NCBI RefSeq assembly: GCF_000003815.2 | Contig: NC_049984.1 | Location: 22,423,196-22,487,195 of the forward strand | DNA length: 64,000 bases | Direction: 5' to 3' | Source of the DNA: Branchiostoma floridae | Taxonomy: Eukaryota; Chordata; Leptocardii; Amphioxiformes; Branchiostomatidae | In this document: positions 33,903-42,404 of the stretch, piece by piece | How the letters are laid out: each line of letters begins with the position of its first letter | Position numbering within the stretch: position 1 is the stretch's first letter | Position numbers and translations under genes: made by a program | The notes under the pieces: model-generated | The model's database searches: none | Told to the model about the DNA's origin: nothing | Seen by the model: the letters and a program-made list of their open reading frames with translations, nothing else

Positions 33903-36900
33903 AAAAAAAGCTAGTGAAAATATTTCATGATATAGTGATATTTCATGGAGGTAACTAGGCATTTGCAACAAATGCAGTATGTTAACCTTCACATGGTCTA
34001 ACCTCTCCAAAGTAGGATGATGGCGTACCTGGAACACAGCTACACATGGGGCAGCCATCTTCCGCAGTCTCGTACCCAAACATGCAGGACAGCTCGCACT
34101 CGAACTCAGGGCACACTGAGCGACCGTCTGGGATTCCATTAAACAATCCTACGGAAGAAATAGAAAAATGCTTAAGTATTCAACATTCTATATATGTTTA
34201 TTCATTGTATTGTGTTAATAAAGTTTGTCATGTTTTAATCCTTTTGTCTGTTCTTGTGGTGCTGGCAAAGTTTCACTATACATTTTTCCAAGTTCTGGGC
34301 ATTTTCGACCCTTTGGAAAATATGGGTTTTCTTTTCACTATGCTGCGTTTTTTAAAAAGTAGAGACCTTAAGCTTTGTAAGGAGGCATAATGTTGGGAGC
34401 AGCACTACGAGGGTAAAACATAGTGTGATTGAAGAAATGTTCGCGGTGGTTTTATGTTCGCGGTTTTCGCAAGGCAGTCTTACCGCGAAATAAAAACCAC
34501 CGCGAACATTTTTCCATTACATTATCTAACTACAGTGTATGGCGCTACCGCGAACTTAAAACCACCGCGAACACTCCACTTTTCCGCTAACGCGAAATTA
34601 AATCCCTTTGCATTTACAGTAATTGTGAGTGTTATAAATCACATTGTAGCAAACACTCAGTTTCTAGTGCACCAATTTTCTTTTTGTAAAGGAGCAATTT
34701 ATCATGGGACAATGAACAAGTTCCTCCATCGTCAGCGTTTTTGGTGTTCTTATCTATTTTATACCGTATATATGTCCCTGACCCTCGAGTGTGTAAACAA
34801 TGGTGAATTAAACAAACGCACCGGGGCACCATAATAAACAACTTCAGACTTAGATTACCACATAGCATCAAAAGACCACCGCATTTCGACCTCTGGGGTT
34901 TACTAAGTTGACTTCAACGTAATGACCAGACAGATTTAGTGGTCCTTGTAAGAATGGATACTATGGTACCATATGGTACTAGCCTAGGTTATTTTTAGCT
35001 TAATCGAGATTTCATGTTTGATGAACATGTTTTATTATTCAGCCTGATTTGCTTTCCACCATATTTTACCGTTATAAGTGTTAGTTTAATCGAGATTTCA
35101 TGTTTGGTTCCACCTTAGCTGTCGATAACGAATTTGATTAAGGTTGGGCTAATAAACAACCATCAGTTGTTCTCTTTTCGTCTCAAATGTGGCAGAATTG
35201 GTTAAGGTCTCATTGATGAGTTTCCTCTTCCCATAGACTTCTATGTTATAATTCGTGTTTTACTTGGTCGCCTTTATAATGAAGCTACATGAAATGTCAG
35301 CAGATTTTTCATTCTATGTTGAGCAAATTTACTCTATATAATAGAAAAAAATTGCCAATGACTAGAATCCATAGGTTTGTTGTTTATAGCAATTACAAAC
35401 TACGATTAGTCAATCCCCACAAAAGGCACTTTTTCGCTGCTATTGTACAACCGTACCACTCAGAACCCACGACTGTGTACCTCCGACCTAGCGCGCGGCT
35501 GTCAAACTTTACCTGCTGATTTCTTCAGTTACAAGCAAGCTTTCACCAATCTAACTTTTGAGATCAGTTCCGCTGGCTAAAAGGGAATTTCTCACCGCTA
35601 AAAACATGCGTCCGTGCAGCCGTTCATTTTTGGCTCGGATCTCTTTTAGGATCGCGGAGTAATACATCAATGAGACCTTAAGGTATACCACCGGAGCCAC
35701 AATGTCAGAATTACTCCGCCAGGTCAAAGAGAGTCTACATTTGGAAACAAACGAGAATCGGTCGAAACTAGTCCGACCAACGGGCGTACGTTATCCGACT
35801 TGTGACCGATGATCAATAAGTCGGTCTCTACTCGCCCGACACCTGAAAGATCTACGACCTAAAAGATCACAGGCGACTAATCGACGATGTTAAGAACAAG
35901 GTTCGGCGCACAGCGAGCATCGGTCGACTCCTAAAAATCGCCGACGATCACTAAAATCATTGCGCTGATCGAGAAAACACAGGGCGTATTACTGCCGAAA
36001 ATGTCATCTAGAGCTCGCAGACTCGTCTTATGATCGATTTTTTTCGCAAAGTGATGGGGGTATTATTAAGGGAACAGCATCGGCGACATATCAGAGGATT
36101 CGAACCCAGGTCCTCTGGGTTCTGAAGCAGTGTGAAAGCAATCTGCCATGGAATACTTCCTTTGCCAGTCATAAGTTTGTTTGCTAAGTAGTGAAGTGCA
36201 TTGACCCCATTTAGCCGTGATTGACACCTATTGTTTTAGCCTATGATCACAGGTCACAAATCGTGTTTTTGTTTTTCTGCTTGCTCGAGTACTTGCGTAG
36301 CCACTTTTATCACTAGACGCGCATGTACGTGTCAGACAGTTCCAGACGTTCCAAAACAACAACAACATTGAGAAATGTTACAGAACATGTCAGACGAATT
36401 TTCAACAATAAAGAAATGACAATAACAAATCGTGTTTTGTTTTTGTTTTTCTGCTTGCTGGAGTACTTACGTAGCCATTTTAATCACTAGACACATATGT
36501 ACGTGTCAGATAGTTCCAGACGTTAAAAAAACACTCTGGAATATTACAGATCATGTCAGACGAATTTTCAACAATAAAAATTATTTCATGATTTTATTTC
36601 AACGTTATGATTATTCGAATAGATTATCAATATCCACAGGGGACAAAATGTAATCAAACGCAATAAATCGTGTCAAGCATTCAAATAAACAAAAATCTAT
36701 GTGCCTTTGCCTTGGGGGGAGAGGGGGTGGCTAGTTCAATGGACGACCTTTAAAGTATTACAATAAAGGTTAAAGCAGTCATATTCAATTGTTTTGCAAA
36801 GTGGTAGTGCAATGTGACAGCTCGCGTTTTGACTAAGCACACTAGGTAACCCTCTCTCTTCTCGAGTTTTTTTATAATGTACATGATGCACAGCTTTGAC

Positions 36901-38410
36901 GCTTGTGACTTACACCTGACATTCCCTCATACGTATATACACGGGGCCGCCGACTTTACGTCACCATCCGAAATAATTAATCTCTTATAATATGTTCAAG
37001 ATAGGGCCAAGATCGAACTTAGGCCCACATGGCTAGGTAGCGGGGTTGTGTTACCACTTGCGCCACGGGGACACACAAAACAGCAATTTTGCCCATTTTT
37101 AAGTCCATACATAAGCATACCTGCGTTCTGGTTGATCTCAATAATGCTGTCCAAAACCGACGGTCCATCCTCGTCTGTGGAATTCCCGTCCACGGGAGGG
37201 GTCTCGTCTGAGATGTTGAAAGACAAATAAGCATGTAAATGAAAACATGCATTGTGCAAAGGTCTTAATCTTGTTCTTACAATCGTAATCCCACAGACAG
37301 ATTACAAGATTACAAATCTAAACTTAATCCTTTAATCTGTCTAGTCTGGAGAGTCATGTCAATCATTTGGGCTTTAGGGTCGTGATTTGAATTGAAAGTC
37401 AAGTTTAACCAAAGTTCACCGCACCGAACAATTGCAACTGGTGCAATGGAAGACATAATGTTTTACAAGACTGCGTGCTACATTTCAAGTCCAGCTACGG
37501 TCCAGGTCGAGAGGATCAGGTCCAGGTCCGGACCTGAACGTGGACCTAATTATCTGTGAAAACTTGTGAATAGGCGATACGAAAAAAAATGGTCCATTTC
37601 GCTACAAAGAAATCTGTTTGGGGAAGTATCCGACAAACTTTACATCTTCATGTAAACAACACTAACTGCCTCTGTTTTAGGCCAAGTTTGACCGTAGAAG
37701 CTTGGTAAAATGATTGGGATAAACCCTCCACTTCGCTCTTGTTCTTTTCTTGGCCTATTCGGGACATTAACCAAATGCGATTTGGTTTTAATATTCAATT
37801 CTAAAAGAAGATGCTATTCTCATTTGAATACGTCATGAAAGTTACACTCAGATGTCTATGTAGTTTCAATACTAGTTACAGAGTATTGAGACTTACCGAT
37901 GGTGTAGTTGGAGTTGAACTCCGGATCTGGCGGCAGTTCGATGCCGATCGGGAGCGGTACGAGGTTGTCCCCACTGCCTTCCTCGTCTACCTCGGTAGAG
38001 TTCCCCTCCTCTTCTGCCGAGGGAAACACTGCGGACCTTCCCTCAGGTTGTGGTTCTTCCTCGTCTTCTTCTTGAGGTGGCTCGGAGTCGTCAGACGACA
38101 CAGGTTCCTCAAGGTTTCCTTCTGCGTCCCATCTCTCATCCCAGCTCTCTTCTTCTTCATCCTCTTCCCACTCATCTTCAGGCGGTGGTGGAGGCGGTTC
38201 GTACATCTCGGAATCGTCGTCGGTTTCTCCCTCGTACTCCTCCCCATCCCCTGGTTCGGGGGCTTCGGGGGGATCAAGCATTTCCATCTCAACGCTCTCT
38301 GATTCTTCGGACCGGTCCGGTTCTTCATCTGGGGCAGGATCCTCCGCGACCGGTGCCGCCAAACTTACGGCAAAGATACCGATGAGAAAGAGAGCTGCTG
38401 AACAACGCAT
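27502..38410 (-). CDS. Secreted astacin-family zinc metallopeptidase with acidic N-terminus, antistasin-like module and three ShKT modules, 638 residues
   Basis: Secreted M12A zinc endopeptidase; substrate unknown. Ten exons (listed separately) sum to 1917 bases, exactly 639 codons, with phases agreeing at all nine joins. Order: signal peptide 1-19; Glu/Asp/Pro-rich region about 20-200; six-Cys antistasin-like module about 213-239; pro-segment with the FEGD aspartate switch at 247-250; catalytic domain about 276-460 with [12 protein letters not shown] (zinc ligands H361, H365, H371) and the Met-turn SVMHYG (M418, Y420); Gly/Thr linker; ShKT modules at about 491-527, 551-587 and 604-638, ending on the last Cys. 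All catalytic residues are present, so an active enzyme is expected. Astacin plus ShKT is common in invertebrates; the antistasin-like module ahead of it is unusual. ShKT here is a protein module, not evidence of a toxin. Confidence 0.9.
28242..28358 (-). CDS. Astacin gene exon 9: Gly/Thr linker and first half of ShKT 1
   Basis: Acceptor GATCATTACAG and donor GCCAAG|GTTTAT, phase 1 to 1. It codes for three GGGGTGT blocks and then [15 protein letters not shown]. The linker DNA is itself repetitive (ggtaccggaactggcggtgg units). Confidence 0.82.
28444..28760. mobile_element. pogo/Tigger-like MITE, copy 3, complete
   Basis: Ends CAGTAAAAGGCAGTTAATTG and CAATTAAACGGTTTTACTG, both bordered by TA. 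317 bases, non-coding, in the intron between astacin exons 8 and 9. Confidence 0.75.
28980..29068 (-). CDS. Astacin gene exon 8: end of catalytic domain
   Basis: Acceptor TTACGTGCAG and donor AACACAG|GTCAGT. It codes for [19 protein letters not shown], the canonical C-terminal segment of the astacin domain with its disulfide Cys. Confidence 0.85.
29390..31043 (-). repeat. ~110-base tandem array derived from the astacin exon 7 splice-donor region
   Basis: Fourteen units, with the shared 'cagtgatggtagg' (or variant) at 29483, 29599, 29710, 29819, 29930, 30039, 30150, 30259, 30374, 30483, 30597, 30706, 30820 and 30929, plus the true exon 7 end at 31043. Spacing alternates 109 with 111-115, so the repeat is really a ~220-base dimer. 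On the minus strand each unit carries the exon-end sequence, a GTGAGT, and then a CTCTCCT..ACAG-type acceptor. The plus-strand 88-residue open frames over it are by-products. Confidence 0.9.
31039..31171 (-). CDS. Astacin gene exon 7: Met-turn
   Basis: Acceptor ATCTTGTAG and donor GACAC|GTGAGT. It codes for [20 protein letters not shown] and the Met-turn SVMHYG, ending PTITDT. Its last ~30 bases and donor are copied 14 times in the adjoining tandem array. Confidence 0.88.
31600..31772. mobile_element. MITE, AATCTCCAAGCAGAT family, copy 1
   Basis: Ends AATCTCCAAGCAGATCCTAC and GGATCTGCTTTGAGATT. The inner 'gtagcataagatagtatc' is mirrored by 'gctatcttatgccatcg'. In the intron between astacin exons 6 and 7. 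Confidence 0.75.
31773..31890 (-). pseudogene. Fragment homologous to the Kv channel C-terminal coding end
   Basis: Aligns with 41672-41790, the last ~32 codons and stop of the Kv gene: 'cttaactttaagtgt', 'ttttttctcgtagtgtc' and 'gcgcgctgcttgttcgggcc' each match with few changes. A 9-base gap and several substitutions are present. It is bordered by MITE copy 1 on one side and a MITE end (31891-31925) on the other. Confidence 0.7.
31891..31925. mobile_element. Solo right end of the AATCTCCAAGCAGAT MITE
   Basis: Reads ctatcttatgccatcgtagg and then atatgcttcgagatt, the family's right end. No matching left part directly beside it. Confidence 0.65.
32037..32212 (-). CDS. Astacin gene exon 6: zinc-binding motif
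   Basis: Acceptor ACATTTCAG and donor CAAA|GTGAGT, phase 2 to 1. It codes for the HExxHxxGxxHE motif ([12 protein letters not shown]) followed by RPDRD, the hallmark of astacins. Confidence 0.92.
32350..32490. repeat. Dispersed repeat shared with 21316-21465
   Basis: See the copy at 21316. In the intron between astacin exons 5 and 6. Confidence 0.45.
32621..32744 (-). CDS. Astacin gene exon 5: catalytic domain, N-terminal part
   Basis: Acceptor CTCCATCAG and donor GGAGG|GTAAGT, leaving in phase 2. It codes for [18 protein letters not shown] and RDYIEFASL, the conserved astacin core before the zinc site. Confidence 0.87.
33301..33453 (-). CDS. Astacin gene exon 4: pro-segment and start of catalytic domain
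   Basis: Acceptor ACACACAG and donor AGTCG|GTACGA, phase 1 to 1. It holds LFEGDITL (aspartate-switch motif of astacin pro-segments) and [15 protein letters not shown], the start of the mature enzyme. Confidence 0.85.
33535..33960. repeat. Family X repeat, copy 6, with (CA)n tract
   Basis: Full-looking copy: 'ctaactgctagggggctc', 'cacaagagctatctaacacc', 'aaggccgctaggggcctcg', 'atccagtcattctggagtt', then (CA)n at 33827-33898 and 'ttcatggaggtaac'. In the intron between astacin exons 3 and 4. Confidence 0.6.
34029..34148 (-). CDS. Astacin gene exon 3: antistasin-like module
   Basis: Acceptor TTCTTCCGTAG and donor CCAG|GTACGC, 120 bases, phase 1 to 1. The Cys spacing [20 protein letters not shown] fits the antistasin pattern. 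Antistasins are protease inhibitors, but the role here is not known. Confidence 0.72.
34435..34620. mobile_element. MITE, CCGCGAA family, copy 3
   Basis: Internal ttcgcggtggttttatgttc and taccgcgaacttaaaaccac segments; right end TTTGCATTTACAGT. In the intron between astacin exons 2 and 3. Confidence 0.7.
35640..36060. repeat. Dispersed repeat shared with 59500-59850
   Basis: Both contain 'gttaagaacaaggttcgg' or its variant, 'gcatcggtc', 'aaaacac..gggcgtattactgcc' and CGAC-rich words. Ends also resemble 1-70 and 61180-61260 ('agagctcgcagactcgtctt'). Probably a DNA element. Confidence 0.45.
36258..36585. repeat. Two-copy direct repeat, ~165-base unit
   Basis: Units 36258-36417 and 36428-36585 share 'aaatcgtgttttgtttt'-type starts, 'ttctgcttgct.gagtactt' and 'catgtcagacgaattttcaa' ends. 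Astacin intron. Confidence 0.75.
37121..37207 (-). CDS. Astacin gene exon 2: linker
   Basis: Acceptor CAACATCTCAG and donor GCAG|GTATGC, 87 bases, phase 1 to phase 1. It codes for [18 protein letters not shown] and then IIEINQNAG, with one N-glycosylation sequon. Confidence 0.7.
37897..38410 (-). CDS. Astacin gene exon 1: signal peptide and acidic region
   Basis: ATG at 38410 gives a clear signal peptide ([19 protein letters not shown]). An upstream in-frame Met at 38464 would bury it, so 38410 is preferred. The next ~150 residues are about half Glu/Asp/Pro and probably disordered. Donor ATCG|GTAAGT, phase 1. Confidence 0.8.
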
Positions 38411-40024
38411 GGTTATGCAGTAGAACAAGTTGTGCACAAACTTTCTGCAGAACTTCTGAGTCAAGCCACCACGCGGGGTGAACTTTATGCACGCCTATCT
38501 GGGGCGCCAGTGACGTAGGCCCACGTCCGTCCACACAAGTCGGTCGAAACACAATAGAGGTCGTCATCGGGCGACAGTTAGGTAAACATCTTGACCTGTT
38601 CTATGATAAGCCGTGATCGGATCACGGGTCTTCTGGGAAACAATGTCCGATTTACAATTTGTTTATTGGAGAGAGAAAGAAGTAAACAACGCTTAGCACG
38701 TCACAAAGTTTGGCTATTTTGTTTCATTGACGTGCGGACTGACTAATACTGCATGTTTTCTAACTTGACATCATGTCTACCGTGGATTAGCCGGGCTTTC
38801 TCTGTGGGGCTAGGGAAGCTTTCCGCCGCCGGGGTAATCACAAGGACCCGGTACAAATGTCGGACTTTAATTATGTCGGACGTGAAAGGTTACCCAGGCG
38901 GCCGGAGAAAAGCCTTTCCTGTCCCGATGAGACCCGGCTTACCCACGCCAAACTGGAAGCCACCAGGTTCCATGTTTTCTACACTGCGAAATTTAGAAGT
39001 CAAGACATTCTGACGGTGATGCTGATTGTGAGTTGTAGAATCCTTGTCGCTTGAATATTTTGCACAATAATTGGCTTGTGCATAGGTTGCGATAGAATAA
39101 TGTGTACTTCTTTCAGTTTTTGAGCCTCTCGACTTTTTAAGACATCTTGTCTAACACTAACATGAGGTTTACACATTGCACATGACTTATGAAATTATGT
39201 ATTCTGTATCTCCGTCATTGAAAAGCGGCCTGCAGGCCGATTTGAGCTTCATGTGACTGAACAAAGGGTTCAGACAAACAAATAAGTGATTCGGCAACTG
39301 CAAACTGCCCAGAAAATACTGTCATTTGTATGTTTACACTCCGACACGAATAGATAATCATAATCGTGCGATTTCTTTAAGATTTGTGGCGTCTTCCAAG
39401 AAGTTGCTCTTTTATTCACCAAGGGGGTTTGAGAGTATTGAAACACAGAAACGCGGTAAGTCTGAGCAGTGCATTAGTACGTCACACTTACACTGGGTAC
39501 TACGTCAACAAAGCTATCATGTTTCTGAGTAGACCATTCAAGAAAGCACACACCGTTGTGAAGCTTTGTTCATTAGTCCCTCTGATTCATAAAGTCTACG
39601 TGATACACTATGACAAAGTGTACGGTGCAGGGAACGTCCCAGGTAACTATCAACGTCTTCTGAGAAAGGAGAAGGTAGAAGAAGGTAGCAAGTACTTCTC
39701 CCATACAAGGTGTGACCGCTCACTGTTTCCTCTGAAAAAATGAGGTCACTGCAATATTCATCCCAATTCATAGAAGGCGCTGCTAGACGTGCCAGAGTAT
39801 GAACGGCCACAGGAAGTGAATTTTATGGATGACTTCAGAGTAGACACCAGCGCGCTCATTAATTTTCACCAGATTTTGAAAATACATTAAACCACCTCTA
39901 GGGAGACTGTGTCAGTGTAGTATGACAAGAAAGTACCAAAATGGGGAAATTTATAGCCTTATAATGCAGTAGCATTGATTGCACTTAAAGAAGTGTCACT
40001 AGTGAGGTACATGTAGCCATGACC

Positions 40025-40096
40025 ACAGTAGTTGTAGTTGTAGTTGTAGTTGTAGTTGTAGTTGTAGTTGTAGTTGTAGTTGTAGTTGTAGTTGCA
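40025..40096. repeat. (TTGTAG)n microsatellite
   Basis: About twelve perfect hexanucleotide units. Confidence 0.95.
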
Positions 40097-40437
40097 GAAG
40101 TGAAACTAAATTTAGTTCGATGGTAAAAGTGGCACCAATTAATATGTGGTATCTATGACTGTAGTTGTCAACTTGAGTGATACCAGTCTACCACACTAGA
40201 GTCCCTTTGTGCACCTCTTGAAAATAAAAGACTTCTTGGATGATACCATGTTTGCTTCAATTTTTGTCACAGCGTTTATGATGTATAATTTGAAAATCTA
40301 GCCTTCCTTTTTTTTACCCATCTTGTTTTATTTCACCGTATCTTATTAAATTTTTGAGTATGCATAGGATGTCTTACATGAAATTTCATTGCAATGGCCT
40401 AACGCGTTTTAACTTGTGCGTGTAACTTTTTCTACCT

Positions 40438-40694
40438 TTTAAGGTGGTATCTCACTGCACCTGGGGCACTGGTGCGGCACTGCGGGGTTCGTAAATGACT
40501 CAACGAATTTCAGAGTTAAAGAACAATTTTCTTACATTTTTTGTGTTTTGTTGTCTTCTAAGTCATACTTTAATGTATTACGCAATATCTAAATTATAAA
40601 AAATGGCAAAAATAACAGTGAAGCAGTGAAGGAACCCCGCAGTGCCGTACCCCAAGTACAGTGCCTCAAGTGCAGTGAGATACAACCTTTTGCA
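40438..40694. mobile_element. MITE with GTATCTCACTGCAC ends
   Basis: Left end aaggtggtatctcactgcac, right end its complement gtgcagtgagatacaacctt, with a second inverted pair ggcactgcggggttc inside. About 257 bases. Confidence 0.75.
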
Positions 40695-41134
40695 GGTGCA
40701 CCATGGCTATACGATATTACGACTTCTCTATGATTCTTAGAACTACAATCTGATATGAGAGTAAGGAGAGGAAAAATAGTTCGCAATAAACCGCAAGTTT
40801 ATTCGCAAGTTTATTTTTCATAAAACCAACAGTAAAACAGCAATAAACAAGTTTCGTTTAAAAAAGATAATATCACATGTTTGACATGTTTCCACGTTTG
40901 TACACACTGGCCAAATGTAACATATATATAGTAGAATTCGTTGTAAACATATGGTTGATGAAAATGTAAACTTCAATCTCTGAAAATCGGGCACAGCAAG
41001 CATTTGGTACCATGATCTTTCACTTCTCGTCCTTTTCCCTCACAACATGATCTGTTCAGTCCATTTAGTACTTTTCCAGCGGTTTGACGTAAAAATCAAA
41101 GTAAAATCAAAGCAACGTGCCGAGCATATTCGGA

Positions 41135-41358
41135 TGTCCCTGTAGCTCAACTGGTAGCAGCCTCATTTTTGAATGACATGTAGTTCCTAACTCAGGGAGA
41201 CCCTGGTTCAAATCCTTGAATGGCATCTCGGTTAGGTGCTGCACCTGTTTTTCGGAGGGGACGTAGAATAGGAGCTCTGTGTTGAGGTACGTGCCTCAAA
41301 AAAGGACGTTAAAATGAAATGGGAAGGACTGGCAACCTCCTCCCTGTAAAATATATAT
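41135..41358 (+). repeat. tRNA-derived SINE
   Basis: A box TAGCTCAACTGG (41143-41154) and perfect B box GGTTCAAATCC (41205-41215), about 50 bases apart as in a Pol III promoter. A ~130-base body of no coding potential follows. Confidence 0.65.
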
Positions 41359-41509
41359 ATCTTGCTACCAAGCTTCTACAGAAACAGCAATAACTTGTTG
41401 ACCTAAGCTCCATATGGCAATACAAGGTCAACAGCAACAACTGATCATAGTCGTTGAAAACTGTCGTTTTACTTTCGTCAAGTATGCACCGCTCACGCCA
41501 GTCATCTTA

Positions 41510-41671
41510 AATCTCCAAGCAGATCCTACGGTAGCATAAGATAGTATCAAGACCTGCCAAAGGAGTGACGCTTGCCTAGGAGTGTGTTTGGCTGCATGGC
41601 AAATGTACACCTCTTGGCTGACCACACTCCATACTATCTTATGCCATCGTAAGATCCGCTTTTGGGAGATT
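41510..41671. mobile_element. MITE, AATCTCCAAGCAGAT family, copy 2, in the Kv 3' flank
   Basis: Ends AATCTCCAAGCAGATCCTAC and GGGAGATT. It lies 13 bases past the Kv stop codon and so is probably part of the 3' UTR. Confidence 0.75.
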
Positions 41672-41684
41672 AGTTATCTTGACT

Positions 41685-42404
41685 TTAAGTGTGGCAACTG
41701 ATGCAACACTTCCTCTTTTTTCTCGTAGTGTCTCCGTTTTTGGCGCCCGTAGCGCGTTGCTTGTTGGGGCCGATGATTCCCCTCTCCGTGCGGTAGAAAT
41801 AGTTGAAGTTGGACACGATAACCGGCACCGGCAGCGCGATGACCAACAGTCCCGTCACCGCACACACGGCCCCGACGATTTTTCCGCCAACCGTGAGAGG
41901 GGTGTTGTCCCCGTACCCAACGGTCGTCATGGTAACCACAGCCCACCAGAAGCCGTCCGGAATGCTGGTGTAGTTCGTTCTGGGGTGTGAAGCCTCGGTC
42001 ACGTACATGACGCTTGAAAAGAACACCATGGCAACGATCATGAAGAACGACAAGATGACAAACTCGTTCATGCTGGCTCGGAGCGTCTTACCCAGAATTC
42101 TCAGCCCCTTAGAATGCCGGGATAGCTTGAATACCCGAACCACGCGAAACAACCGAAAGATGCGGAGGAAGACATATACAGGGCCTTGTTGGCTCGCCGT
42201 CGCTGCTATACCGTTAGCAAGTCCGATTGTTATAAGGGTAAGGAAGTATGGAATGATGGCGACGATGTCGATGATGTTGGTGATGTTTTTCAGGAACTTT
42301 TCCGTCGTTTTTGGAGTGACGACGTAACGGGCGGTGACCTCAGCGGTGAAGAATGCGATGCACACGGTCTCAATCCAGAAGAACGCGAAATGTGTGTAGG
42401 CGAT
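41685..42404 (-). CDS. Kv1-type channel, last exon (S2 to C-terminus)
   Basis: Acceptor TTCCCGTTTTAG, phase 0, 239 residues and TAA. It holds S2 to S6, voltage sensor, pore and a short basic tail ending KKRKCCISCHT. The tail part is homologous to an intronic piece at 31773-31890. Confidence 0.92.
   Translation of the reverse strand: MAYTHFAFFWIETVCIAFFTAEVTARYVVTPKTTEKFLKNITNIIDIVAIIPYFLTLITIGLANGIAATASQQGPVYVFLRIFRLFRVVRVFKLSRHSKGLRILGKTLRASMNEFVILSFFMIVAMVFFSSVMYVTEASHPRTNYTSIPDGFWWAVVTMTTVGYGDNTPLTVGGKIVGAVCAVTGLLVIALPVPVIVSNFNYFYRTERGIIGPNKQRATGAKNGDTTRKKRKCCISCHT

Larger units (their letters stand above)
38411..41684. other. Intergenic region between astacin and Kv genes
   Basis: 38411-38600 should include the astacin promoter and 5' leader; no clear TATA box. 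38753-39060 is GC-richer with two overlapping plus frames of unknown meaning. The rest is repeats, listed separately. Confidence 0.5.

Noticed and set aside
37811-38302. 163-residue plus-strand open frame
   Set aside because: It is antisense to the acidic exon 1 of the astacin gene. Glu/Asp codons read backwards give Leu/Phe-rich frames without stops.
38753-39054. Plus-strand frames as the first exon of a gene divergent from the astacin gene
   Set aside because: The region is GC-richer, but no downstream exons or recognisable protein follow.
41135-41220. tRNA gene
   Set aside because: A and B boxes are present, but acceptor and anticodon stems do not pair and a SINE body follows.
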